A stretch of 8,989 nucleotides of DNA from Caulobacteraceae bacterium (GCA_003136615.1 PLFA01000185.1:8677-17665); one strand, 5' to 3'; shown: positions 1 to 6,876, counted from the first letter of the stretch. The notes: generated by a model not told the origin, from the sequence alone. Made by a program: numbers and translations.

Positions 1-242
1 GACCCTCGCATATCCACCTCTCGCTTCTAGGGCCTGCCTTCGCCACGCGGCTGGTCACCCAAATGTACTTTCCCGACGACCCTCTCTTGGCCATCGACCC
101 CATCGCCGGCTCCGTTCCCGAGCCCTATCGCCAGCGCATGGTCTCACGGTTTGACCTGGCCACGACGGAGCCTAACTGGGCTCTTGGTTACGTTTTCGAC
201 ATTGTGCTGCGGGGCCCGGACGCCACGCCGTTGGAGGCCTGA
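1..242 (+). CDS. pcaH: Protocatechuate 3,4-dioxygenase beta subunit, C-terminal part
   Basis: Partial gene, entering from the left edge. The reading frame starts at base 3 and gives 79 codons to the TGA at 240-242; the first two bases (GA) fit the end of an Arg codon. PcaH carries the catalytic non-haem Fe(III) of the (alpha-beta)n intradiol dioxygenase that cleaves protocatechuate to 3-carboxy-cis,cis-muconate in the cytoplasm. The visible peptide begins P-S-H-I-H-L-S and continues GPAFATRLVTQMYFP, the classic PcaH C-terminal block. The two His residues (codons at 9-11 and 15-17) match the iron-ligand pair of the family; the two Tyr ligands would lie upstream, outside the window. A Shine-Dalgarno-like GGAGG (233-237) for pcaG lies inside the last codons, so the two subunits are probably translationally coupled. 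The identification is firm; only the start and promoter are missing. Confidence 0.95.
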   Translation, partial: PSHIHLSLLGPAFATRLVTQMYFPDDPLLAIDPIAGSVPEPYRQRMVSRFDLATTEPNWALGYVFDIVLRGPDATPLEA

Positions 243-244
243 AC

Positions 245-913
245 GTGGCGTTCGACAACCAAAGCCCGGAGTTGTTCGGCCAGACCCCGTGGCAGACCGT
301 GGGGCCGTTCTTTCACTACGGCCTGCCGTGGAAGGGTGGCGCGGACCTGATCGGCGAGTCAGACTTGGGCGCGCGACCAGAGCTCGCGCCCGACGCGCAC
401 TATGTCCTGGCGAACCCTCCCCATCGCGGCCACATCGCTGGGGACGCCATAACCGTCGTCGGGCAAGTCTTTGACGCCGAGGGCGCGCCCGTGCCCGACG
501 CTTTGATCGAGATCTGGCAGGCAAACGCGGCGGGCCGCTACAACTGCGCCGCCGATGACAGGCCCGACCTTCCGCTCGATCCGACATTTACCGGTTTTGG
601 CCGATCCGCCACCGCCGAGGATGGGACGTTTCGCTTTCTGACCGTTCTCCCTGGTCCCACGCCTGGGCCCGGCAATAGCCAGCAGGCGCCGCACATCGCA
701 GTGGGGGTTCTGGGGCGCGGACTGCTCAAGCGTCTCGTGACCCGACTCTATTTCGCCGGCCAGCCTCTCAATGATCTCGATCCCATACTAGCGCTGGTGG
801 ACGCCTCTCGCCGCGATACGCTCGTGGCGACAGAATCGCGCGCCGAGCCCGGGGTCTGGCGCTTTGATATTCGCCTGGGGGGCGAACATGAGACCGTGTT
901 CTTTGATTGCTGA
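245..913 (+). CDS. pcaG: Protocatechuate 3,4-dioxygenase alpha subunit
   Basis: Alpha subunit of the intradiol dioxygenase, partner of PcaH; it has the same fold but does not itself hold the iron in characterised enzymes. The 222-residue product is of usual PcaG length. Visible family signatures are TPWQTVGPFFHYGL (residues 14-27), a beta-sandwich core with APVPDALIEIWQANAAGRY (81-99), FTGFGRSATAEDGTFRF (115-131), APHIAVGVLGRGLLKRLVTR (148-167) and LYFAGQPLNDLDP (168-180). The start is GTG at 245, only 2 bp after the pcaH stop; GGAGG at 233-237 gives 7 nt spacing, which decides this start over any later ATG. The stop is TGA at 911-913. The close packing with pcaH fits 1:1 subunit production. 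The call is secure from the motifs and the order pcaH-pcaG-pcaB. Confidence 0.96.
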   Translation: MAFDNQSPELFGQTPWQTVGPFFHYGLPWKGGADLIGESDLGARPELAPDAHYVLANPPHRGHIAGDAITVVGQVFDAEGAPVPDALIEIWQANAAGRYNCAADDRPDLPLDPTFTGFGRSATAEDGTFRFLTVLPGPTPGPGNSQQAPHIAVGVLGRGLLKRLVTRLYFAGQPLNDLDPILALVDASRRDTLVATESRAEPGVWRFDIRLGGEHETVFFDC

Positions 914-928
914 AAGCGCGCGGGCCTT

Positions 929-961
929 GATCAGCGTGGCGCGATCATGGCCTCGCTGATC
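929..961 (+). promoter_or_regulatory. Hairpin enclosing the pcaB start codon
   Basis: An inverted repeat in the pcaG-pcaB junction: GATCAGCG (929-936) is the exact complement of CGCTGATC (954-961). After one T-T mismatch (937/953), GGC (938-940) also pairs with GCC (950-952). This leaves a 9-nt apical loop, 941-949, with the pcaB ATG (947-949) as its last three bases. There is no clear Shine-Dalgarno sequence before this ATG, so the structure could tie pcaB translation to ribosomes finishing pcaG at 911-913. The pairing is read directly from the sequence; the regulatory role is inference, and part of the repeat also encodes pcaB residues 1-5. Confidence 0.45.
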
Positions 962-2098
962 CGCGATCGCGCCGCCGCGTCCGCGGACATGATCGCGGTT
1001 TTCGGCGACGAGACGCTGATCGCGGGGGCCCTGCGCTTCGAGGCCGCCCTGGCGCGGGCCTCCGCCGCGGAGGGGCTGATTCCCACAGCCGCGGCCGCCA
1101 CGATCATCGAAACCTGTTCGGCGGCGACGTTCGATATCGCGGTTCTCGCTGAGGAAGCCGCTCATTCCGGAACCCTCGCCATTCCCCTGGTCAGGCGGCT
1201 ACGAGAACTTGTGGCGGCCCGGGACCCAGGCGCCGCCGCGTTCGTCCATTTCGGCGCCACAAGTCAGGATTTGGCTGACACGGCCCTCATGTTGCAGGGC
1301 AAGGCCGGCGCCGAGCTCATTCGGCGCAAGGGCGCGGCGCTGGCCGAAGCTCTCGCGAGCTTGGCTGAAACCCACGCCGAGACCCCCATGCTGGGCCGCA
1401 CACTGTTGCAAGGGGCGCTTCCGATGACGCTCGGGCTTAAGGCGGCCAATTGGCTGCTCGGCGTGGACTCGGGCTTGCGTCGCTTCGCGCGCGAGGCGGA
1501 CGAGGCCTTGGCCGTGCAGCTCGGCGGCGCGGTTGGCACGCTCGCCGGGCTTAGCCCCGCGGTCGGCGCGCGACTGGCGGAGGATCTCGGTCTGGCGGCC
1601 GCCCCCATATCGTGGCACGCTAGGCGCGATGGCGTTGCGGGACTATGCGCCGCATTGGCCATCCTCACGGGAGCCGTGGGCAAGATCGCCCGCGATGTGT
1701 CGCTCCTGGCTCAGGGAGAAGTCGGGGAGGCCCGCGAGCCCCTGGTCGCCGGCCGCGGGGGGTCGTCGGCGATGGCGCACAAGCGCAATCCCACGGGCTG
1801 CCAGGTGGCGCTCTCCGCGGCGCTCCGCGCGCCCGCTCTAGCGTCAGCGGTCTTTTCAGGTCTGCCCCAGGAGCATGAACGCGGGCTCGGCGGATGGCAG
1901 GCCGAGGGGCCACAAGTCGCCACCCTGTTCGAACTCACCCACGGGTCCCTTGCCGCCATGGCGCCCGTGATCGCCGGACTTGAGATCGACGACCAGGCTA
2001 TGCGGCGGAATCTCGCGACGGCTGAGGTCGGAGAGGATATCGGCCACGCCGTGGCCCTGATGCGGGCGGCGATTAAGTTCACCCGGAGGGGAGTCTGA
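947..2098 (+). CDS. pcaB: 3-carboxy-cis,cis-muconate cycloisomerase
   Basis: Catalyses the second step of the protocatechuate branch, lactonising 3-carboxy-cis,cis-muconate to 4-carboxymuconolactone (cytosolic, normally a homotetramer). It belongs to the fumarase/aspartase superfamily. The 383-residue product shows the N-terminal block DMIAVFGDETLI...LRFEAALARA (14-38), the conserved region HFGATSQDLADTALML (101-116) and the superfamily signature GGSSAMAHKRNP (271-282), whose flexible loop carries the catalytic Ser region. The usual Pro before HKRN is Ala here (residue 277). It is somewhat shorter than the roughly 450-residue Pseudomonas form, which is common for alphaproteobacterial PcaB; I see no truncation. 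ATG 947 is the first usable start after the pcaG stop (same frame, 33 bp apart) and has no good ribosome-binding site. The stop overlaps the next start by 1 nt (TGATG, 2096-2100). Confidence 0.93.
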   Translation: MASLIRDRAAASADMIAVFGDETLIAGALRFEAALARASAAEGLIPTAAAATIIETCSAATFDIAVLAEEAAHSGTLAIPLVRRLRELVAARDPGAAAFVHFGATSQDLADTALMLQGKAGAELIRRKGAALAEALASLAETHAETPMLGRTLLQGALPMTLGLKAANWLLGVDSGLRRFAREADEALAVQLGGAVGTLAGLSPAVGARLAEDLGLAAAPISWHARRDGVAGLCAALAILTGAVGKIARDVSLLAQGEVGEAREPLVAGRGGSSAMAHKRNPTGCQVALSAALRAPALASAVFSGLPQEHERGLGGWQAEGPQVATLFELTHGSLAAMAPVIAGLEIDDQAMRRNLATAEVGEDIGHAVALMRAAIKFTRRGV

Positions 2099-3288
2099 TG
2101 CCCTTTGCCGCTTCACAAGGCGCGCGGCTGTATTGGCGCATAGAGGGCGCCCCTGATTGCCCGGTTCTTTTTCTTCTGAACTCTATCGGCACGGACATGA
2201 GCCTGTGGGACCGTGTCACGCTCCAGCTCGCGGGCCGATTCCGGATTCTTCGTATGGACGCCCGAGGCCATGGCGCCTCCGACGCACCGCCCGGCGACTA
2301 CAGCCTTGAGGACCTGGCGGCGGACGCCTTTGCGGTCATGGACGCGGCTGGCGTCGAGACTGCCGCGGTCTGCGGCCTCTCGCTCGGCGGGATGGTCGCC
2401 ATGGCGATGGCGCTCACGGCGCCGAGGCGCCTGTGGGCCCTGGTCTGCGCCTGCACCTCGGGCCAGATGGATTCAGCGGCTTGGCGCGCTCGGATAGAGA
2501 CCGTGCGCGCCGAGGGCATGGCGGGCGTGGCGGACCTCGCGCTCGGACGTTTCTTCGCTGAGGATTTTTCGCGAACTCACCCCGCAATGATCGCCACGGT
2601 GCGCGCCGGCCTGGTCGCGATGAGTCCCGACGGCTATGCGGGCTGTGGCGCGGCGATCCGCGATATGAAACTTCTACCCCGCCTCGGCGAGATCAGCCTC
2701 CCCGCCCTTGTGATCTCCGGCGCCAAGGACGTCTCGACGCCTTTTGAGGGGCACGGCGCGATCCTCGCTACGGCCTTGACGGGAGCCAACGTCCATATGC
2801 TGAAGACAGGTCACCTCGCCTGTCTTGAGGACCCAGGCGCCTTCGCCGACGCCGTAGCGCGTTTCTTGTCCGGCCTTCTTGTGGGCCCTGCGGTCGCGGT
2901 GGCGGAGGCGGCCCTCTTCGACGCGGGCCTGCTCAATCGTCGCGAGGTCCTTGGCGATGATTGGGTTGATAAGGCCCTGGCGAATCGCACCCCTTTCAAC
3001 ACCGATTTTCAGGCCATGATCACCCGATATGCCTGGCATGAGATCTGGGGCAGGCCCGGCCTCGACCACCGCACTCGTCGCCTTCTCGTTATTGCCATCA
3101 CCACGGCACTGGGGCGTTGGGAGGAGTTTCGCCTCCATGTCCGCGCTGGCCTGTCGCAGGGCGGAGTTACCGAAGGCGAGCTCAAGGAAGTGCTCATGCA
3201 GGCGGCCATCTACGCTGGGGTTCCCGCTGCCAATACGGCCTTCGCCGAGGCGGCGCAGGTGATCGCGGACATCGAACAATCTAGCTGA
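2098..3288 (+). CDS. pcaL: Fused 3-oxoadipate enol-lactonase / 4-carboxymuconolactone decarboxylase
   Basis: A bifunctional 396-residue protein joining the last two steps to 3-oxoadipate. Residues 1 to about 262 are an alpha/beta-hydrolase of PcaD type: the DARGHGASD block (54-62), nucleophile elbow GLSLGG (93-98, Ser95), and probable acid and base Asp211 (GAKDVSTP) and His239 (TGHLACLE). Residues about 275 to 394 are a PcaC-type carboxymuconolactone decarboxylase of the AhpD fold: RREVLGDDWVDKALAN (281-296), FNTDFQAMITRYAWHEIW (300-317), RPGLDHRTRRLL (319-330), LHVRAGLSQGGVTEGELKEVL (346-366) and YAGVPAANTAF (372-382). The linker is short, about 260-278. ATG 2098 overlaps the pcaB stop by 1 nt and follows a strong GGAGGGGAG (2085-2093), so coupled translation is likely. 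PcaL fusions are described in actinobacteria and occur elsewhere. Both domains look intact, and no separate pcaD or pcaC is seen here. Confidence 0.93.
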   Translation: MPFAASQGARLYWRIEGAPDCPVLFLLNSIGTDMSLWDRVTLQLAGRFRILRMDARGHGASDAPPGDYSLEDLAADAFAVMDAAGVETAAVCGLSLGGMVAMAMALTAPRRLWALVCACTSGQMDSAAWRARIETVRAEGMAGVADLALGRFFAEDFSRTHPAMIATVRAGLVAMSPDGYAGCGAAIRDMKLLPRLGEISLPALVISGAKDVSTPFEGHGAILATALTGANVHMLKTGHLACLEDPGAFADAVARFLSGLLVGPAVAVAEAALFDAGLLNRREVLGDDWVDKALANRTPFNTDFQAMITRYAWHEIWGRPGLDHRTRRLLVIAITTALGRWEEFRLHVRAGLSQGGVTEGELKEVLMQAAIYAGVPAANTAFAEAAQVIADIEQSS

Positions 3289-3324
3289 TGGCCCTCCCAA
3301 GGGCGACGGTCAGCCGGAGTCGGC

Positions 3325-3342
3325 GGCGATAAAAATTCGCCA
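3325..3342. promoter_or_regulatory. Palindromic operator candidate upstream of the TonB-dependent receptor
   Basis: A perfect palindrome with 5-bp arms: GGCGA (3325-3329), AT core TAAAAAT (3330-3336), TCGCC (3337-3341), followed by A. The string GCGATAAAAATTCGCCA (3326-3342) recurs with one extra A before the MFS gene at 6859-6876. IclR-family regulators of aromatic catabolism (the PcaR/PcaU/PobR group) are known to bind short palindromes, often with CGA/TCG-type arms around an AT core, and an IclR gene lies between the two copies. The site ends about 10 bp upstream of a candidate -35 element, a usual position for an activator. The repeat is seen directly; its use as an operator is inference. 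Confidence 0.55.
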
Positions 3343-3351
3343 CAGCGACAC

Positions 3352-3379
3352 TTGATGCGTGTCGGCGAACATGTATTTT
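3352..3379 (+). promoter_or_regulatory. Candidate sigma70-type promoter of the receptor gene
   Basis: TTGATG (3352-3357) and TATTTT (3374-3379) are spaced 16 bp apart, in the only AT-richer stretch of the 161-bp gap after pcaL. Transcription would begin near 3386, leaving a leader of about 64 nt. The shared palindrome would then be centred near -53. The match to consensus is moderate, and alphaproteobacterial promoters are often degenerate. Confidence 0.35.
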
Positions 3380-3449
3380 GAACGTGCGATTCATCTGAAC
3401 GCGCCAAACCGCCGTCAAGCATGCGGATTAAATCAGGGAGGGAAACAGC

Positions 3450-5927
3450 ATGTTTCCAAAACGAGTCTATCGATCGACGCTTGTCGGAACCGCCGCGCCT
3501 TTGGCGCTGATACTGGGCGGACTTATGTCCACGGCCTCGGCGGCGGAGGCTCCGGCCGCGCCTGCAGCGGACACGGCGACGCTTCAGGAGATTGTCGTCA
3601 CGGCTGAAAAGCGGTCTGAAAATGTTCAGAAGGTTCCGATCGCCATCACGGCTTTCACCGCTGGCGCCCTCCAGGAAAAGTCCATCACCGATGTCAGCGG
3701 CCTCTCGCGCCTGACCCCCAACGTCAATCTCGACACCGCCTCGCCCTTCGGCGGCGCCAATGAGGTTCTCTCGGCCTCGATCCGCGGGATCGGCCAGGAC
3801 GACTTCGCCATCAATCTCGACCCCGGCGTCGGCGTCTATGTGGACGGCGTCTATTACGCGCGCACCGTCGGCGCGAACGTCAACCTGCCGGACGTGGACC
3901 GCGTGGAAATCCTCAAAGGCCCGCAGGGGACGCTGTTTGGACGCAACACCATTGGCGGCGCCATCAGCGTCGTGACCCGTACTCCCAGCGACGAATACAA
4001 GGCCGATATCTCGGCCACCTTCGGCAGCTATAACCGCCGCGATTTCCAGGCGACGGTGGATATTCCGATCGATGAGAAGCTGCTCACCAGCTTCACCTTC
4101 TCCTCACTCAACCGCGATGGCTACGAAAAGCGCATCCCCTATACCGCCCAGACCGGATACGTCTCGGACCCGATCAACGCCTTCCCGCAATCGGGCTATG
4201 ACACATACAGCACCGAGGGCGGCCAGGGGCAGCAGGCGCTGCGCGCCAAGATCCTTTGGAAGGCGGCGCCCAACTTCACCGCGACGCTCACGGCCGACTG
4301 GACTCATGTCGACGAGTCTTCCACGGCTGAAAGCCTTCTTGAGGCGCCAGGCACCGGGCTCGGCGGGCTCTATAATGGTTGTGTGGCCGGCGCGCCGATT
4401 GGCTTGGTCTGCAGCTCTCCGCGCGGCCCCGGCATCAATGCGGCCGGCGTCACCACAGCCAATCCCGCCATCGGCGGAACGAACCGCCTTTTCTATGGCA
4501 ATCAGTTCGTCACCCAGAACATCGACACAACCTATTCGACCGGGCCTGACTTCAACCACATGGATGTCTATGGCGCCGCTCTGACCCTTGATTGGGAACT
4601 GGCGCCGCACCTCGATCTGAAGTCCATCACCGGTTATCGGCGGATGAATTGGGACGTGGCGATCGACCCCGATGGCTCGCCCATCGACATCAACCAGGAC
4701 TCCCAAAAGGAAGCCCAGCATCAGATTTCCCAGGAGTTCCAACTCAATGGTGACGCCTTTGACGGTCGCCTGAAATACACCGGCGGCCTCTACTACTTCA
4801 ATGAAGGAGGCTTCGAGGACGACTATGTCACGCTGGCCGGCGGTGAACTCGAAATCAACGGCAATGATCGGATCAATACCGATTCCTATGCCGCGTTCGT
4901 GCACGCCAGCTATGAAATCACAGAGAAGCTGACACTGATCGCGGGCGGTCGATATTCCTACGACAAGAAGTCCATCACCGTGACTCAGTCGGACACCAAC
5001 GCGTTCTTCTACAAGCTCTCCGGCTGCTATCCTGTGACCGCCGCCTGCGCCACGGCCATCGGATTCCCGGTGCCAAGCGATCCCCTGCTCTTTGTCCCGA
5101 ACACGCCCTACTCGCAGGACTTCTCGGTCTTCACGCCCACGGCCGGTCTGCAATACCAAATCACATCCAACATGATGACCTACTTCACCTACTCGCAAGG
5201 CTATAAGGATGGGGGCTGGACCACGCGTCTCACCGCGGCGGTTCCCACCCTGCCCTCCTTTGGCCCGGAAAAGTCCCGGACCTATGAGGTGGGCCTGAAG
5301 TCGCAATGGTTTGACCGCACCCTGCAACTGGATCTGGCCGGCTTTTACACCGACTATGACGGCATCCAGCTGAACTTCCAGCAGGGGCTGTCACCGACCA
5401 TTCAGAACGCCGGCAACGCCCGCATCATGGGCGCGGAAGCCGAGGGCAATTGGTTGCTGGGCCACGGCTTCTCGATCCAGGGCACGGCTGGGTACATGGA
5501 CGCCAAATACACCTATCTCGAACCCGGCGTGAACGGGACCGACACCTGCGTGCAACCCCTGTCTCCCTGTATCACGCTCGGCAGCAAGCTGCCCAAGACG
5601 CCCAAGTGGAAGACGAGTCTCAGCCCTCAATATGTGATGGATCTGGGACCCTCAAAGCTGCGCTTCCAGCTCGACTGGACGCACACCGCGTCGATGTACA
5701 ATGACTCCTTCGACACCTCGATCCTGCGGCGTCCCGATACTGACATCGTGGGCATATCGGCGACCTTCATGTCTCCCCATGACCGCTATGAAGTCGTGGT
5801 CGGGGGCACGAACATCACCAATGATCGTTTCCTCGTCACGGGCAATGAGGACAGCGCGAGCGGGCTGTTATATGGCAGCTACAACGCGCCCTCGGAGTGG
5901 TACGTGACCCTGCGTGGGAAGTTCTAA
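3450..5927 (+). CDS. TonB-dependent outer-membrane receptor
   Basis: A full-length 825-residue ligand-gated outer-membrane channel energised by TonB-ExbBD. It has a Sec signal peptide (residues 1-31, basic start, hydrophobic core, cleavage after ASA), a likely TonB box EIVVTA (47-52), a plug domain (about 55-178, with VDRVEILKGPQGTLFGRNTIGGA split around 149-171) and a beta-barrel to the C terminus, which ends in the typical aromatic residue (GKF). No N-terminal signalling extension is present, so it is a plain transporter rather than an FecA-type transducer. Six cysteines occur as three close pairs (311/321, 526/533, 700/707), probably loop disulfides. ATG 3450 is backed by GGGAGGG (3436-3442) with 7 nt spacing. 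Substrate cannot be read from sequence; location between pca genes and an aromatic-type regulator and porter favours an aromatic compound over iron-siderophore, by inference. In Sphingobium, the receptor DdvT is a precedent for aromatic uptake. Confidence 0.93.
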   Translation: MFPKRVYRSTLVGTAAPLALILGGLMSTASAAEAPAAPAADTATLQEIVVTAEKRSENVQKVPIAITAFTAGALQEKSITDVSGLSRLTPNVNLDTASPFGGANEVLSASIRGIGQDDFAINLDPGVGVYVDGVYYARTVGANVNLPDVDRVEILKGPQGTLFGRNTIGGAISVVTRTPSDEYKADISATFGSYNRRDFQATVDIPIDEKLLTSFTFSSLNRDGYEKRIPYTAQTGYVSDPINAFPQSGYDTYSTEGGQGQQALRAKILWKAAPNFTATLTADWTHVDESSTAESLLEAPGTGLGGLYNGCVAGAPIGLVCSSPRGPGINAAGVTTANPAIGGTNRLFYGNQFVTQNIDTTYSTGPDFNHMDVYGAALTLDWELAPHLDLKSITGYRRMNWDVAIDPDGSPIDINQDSQKEAQHQISQEFQLNGDAFDGRLKYTGGLYYFNEGGFEDDYVTLAGGELEINGNDRINTDSYAAFVHASYEITEKLTLIAGGRYSYDKKSITVTQSDTNAFFYKLSGCYPVTAACATAIGFPVPSDPLLFVPNTPYSQDFSVFTPTAGLQYQITSNMMTYFTYSQGYKDGGWTTRLTAAVPTLPSFGPEKSRTYEVGLKSQWFDRTLQLDLAGFYTDYDGIQLNFQQGLSPTIQNAGNARIMGAEAEGNWLLGHGFSIQGTAGYMDAKYTYLEPGVNGTDTCVQPLSPCITLGSKLPKTPKWKTSLSPQYVMDLGPSKLRFQLDWTHTASMYNDSFDTSILRRPDTDIVGISATFMSPHDRYEVVVGGTNITNDRFLVTGNEDSASGLLYGSYNAPSEWYVTLRGKF

Positions 5928-5953
5928 GTCGCGAGACATTCAAGCGCGCTGCT

Positions 5954-6037
5954 CTTCAAGCCTGCCAAGCCTATTGCAAAGGGCGCGCCAGGTCTTAAGG
6001 GGCGCCGTCGCCTTGACCGCCTTAGACGGGCTTGAAG
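5954..6037. repeat. Spaced 9-bp inverted repeat ahead of the iclR-type gene
   Basis: CTTCAAGCC (5954-5962) and GGCTTGAAG (6029-6037) are exact complements separated by 66 bp, in the 120-bp gap between the receptor and the regulator. The second arm ends 10 bp before the regulator ATG. This could be a looped pair of half-sites for autoregulation or a long-range leader stem. No T-run follows, so it does not look like a terminator. I see no convincing -35/-10 pair in this gap, so the regulator may be co-transcribed with the receptor. Confidence 0.3.
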
Positions 6038-6047
6038 CGAGGCGTGA

Positions 6048-6797
6048 ATGTCAAAGATCGTCGAGCGGACTTTAGATTGTTTCGAGCTCTTCGCGGACCA
6101 GAAACGTCCTCTATCCCTGACCGAGGTTTCGCGCCTGCTCGGCATTCCCCCGTCGAGCTGCCACGACGTCCTGCAAGCGCTACAGGAGCGCGGCTACATT
6201 TATGAGCTCGCCCCGAGAGGCGGCTTCTATCCGACCCTGCGTATGATGGAGATCTCGCGGACAATCGCCGAGCACGACCCGGTCCTTCTGCGCGCTGAAA
6301 TCCTCATGCGCTCTTTGCGCGACGTGCTTGACGAGTCCGTCAATCTGGCGAAGGTGAGCGGACTCCAGGCGCGGTATCTGCTTACCTTCGAGCCGTCGCA
6401 TCCTTTAAGGATCATGGTGAATGTGGGGGATGGGCTGCGCAGCCTGCCCTCCACCTCAGCGGGCAAGGCGATCCTCGCCAGTCTCGATGAGCGGGCGCTC
6501 GAGGCCTACATGAAATCGGCGGTCATCGCGCCGCTCACGCCCAAGACGGTTCTCGCCAAAGACCGGATCCTTGAACAGATTCAACAAGGTCGCGAGCGTG
6601 GCTGGTTCGTCAATGAAGGCGAAAGCCTTGAAGGCGTCACGACCCTCTCGTCCACCTTTACCTGGAACAATTCCCTTTACATCATCACCGTGGCGGGGCC
6701 CTCCCCCAGGATGGAGTCCAAGCTGGATTGGGCGGCCAAGATGCTGGTCGACCTGTGTCGTCGGATTGAGATGCGTACAGGCTCCAGCGCTACCTAA
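6048..6797 (+). CDS. IclR-family transcriptional regulator
   Basis: A 249-residue DNA-binding regulator of the usual IclR length and layout. The N-terminal winged helix-turn-helix spans about residues 3-62 (SLTEVSRLLGIPPSSCHDVL at 23-42, wing RGGFYPTLRM at 57-66). The effector-binding IclR domain spans about 75-245, with the conserved LPSTSAGKAILA (133-144) and GWFVNEGESLEGV (185-197) blocks. Family members acting on aromatic pathways (PcaR, PcaU, PobR, CatR-like IclR proteins) sense pathway intermediates such as 3-oxoadipate or protocatechuate and may activate or repress; which applies here cannot be read off. ATG 6048 follows GAGG (6039-6042) at 5 nt. The near-identical palindromes at 3325 and 6859 flank this gene and its upstream neighbour, making the receptor and the MFS gene its most likely targets; the pca operon, whose promoter is outside the window, is a possible third. 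Confidence 0.92.
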   Translation: MSKIVERTLDCFELFADQKRPLSLTEVSRLLGIPPSSCHDVLQALQERGYIYELAPRGGFYPTLRMMEISRTIAEHDPVLLRAEILMRSLRDVLDESVNLAKVSGLQARYLLTFEPSHPLRIMVNVGDGLRSLPSTSAGKAILASLDERALEAYMKSAVIAPLTPKTVLAKDRILEQIQQGRERGWFVNEGESLEGVTTLSSTFTWNNSLYIITVAGPSPRMESKLDWAAKMLVDLCRRIEMRTGSSAT

Positions 6798-6858
6798 GGG
6801 CAGCGCCATGATGGGGATTAGGTCTTGCCGCGACGCTAGGAGGTTATTATTCGAGAGA

Positions 6859-6876
6859 GCGATAAAAAATTCGCCA
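6859..6876. promoter_or_regulatory. Second copy of the palindromic operator candidate, upstream of the MFS gene
   Basis: GCGATAAAAAATTCGCCA, identical to the site at 3326-3342 except for one extra A in the core. Arms GCGA (6859-6862) and TCGC (6871-6874) flank TAAAAAAT. It lies 62 bp before the MFS start and 62 bp after the regulator stop. A TATTAT (6845-6850) just upstream could be a -10 element, but TTGCCG (6825-6830) is only 14 bp away, too close for a standard -35. If that -10 is used, the palindrome would cover the transcription start, a repressor-like position unlike the copy at 3325. Just downstream, GTCG (6878-6881) and CGAC (6891-6894) form another small dyad around GTTTAAAC. Confidence 0.5.

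Noticed and set aside
911..947. Possible pcaG-pcaB fusion by stop-codon readthrough, since both are in the same frame
   Set aside because: A clean TGA ends pcaG at the normal family length and pcaB has a normal N terminus; sharing a frame has a one-in-three chance.
3291..3324. Two small hairpins after pcaL: GCCCT/AGGGC (3291-3295, 3300-3304) and GCCG/CGGC (3313-3316, 3321-3324)
   Set aside because: Stems of 5 and 4 bp without a following T-run are too weak to call an intrinsic terminator, although an operon end here is plausible.
3359..3607. A short open frame starting in the gap before the receptor
   Set aside because: It overlaps the receptor signal-peptide region in another frame, while the receptor start has a strong ribosome-binding site and a good signal peptide.
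4104..5327. A 407-codon open frame on the minus strand inside the receptor gene
   Set aside because: It lies wholly antisense to a receptor with clear plug and barrel motifs, resembles no family I recognise, and its length follows from high GC third-position bias.
6039..6042. Possibility that the regulator is divergently transcribed from its target, as is common for IclR genes
   Set aside because: All genes are on the same strand; no minus-strand gene adjoins the regulator.
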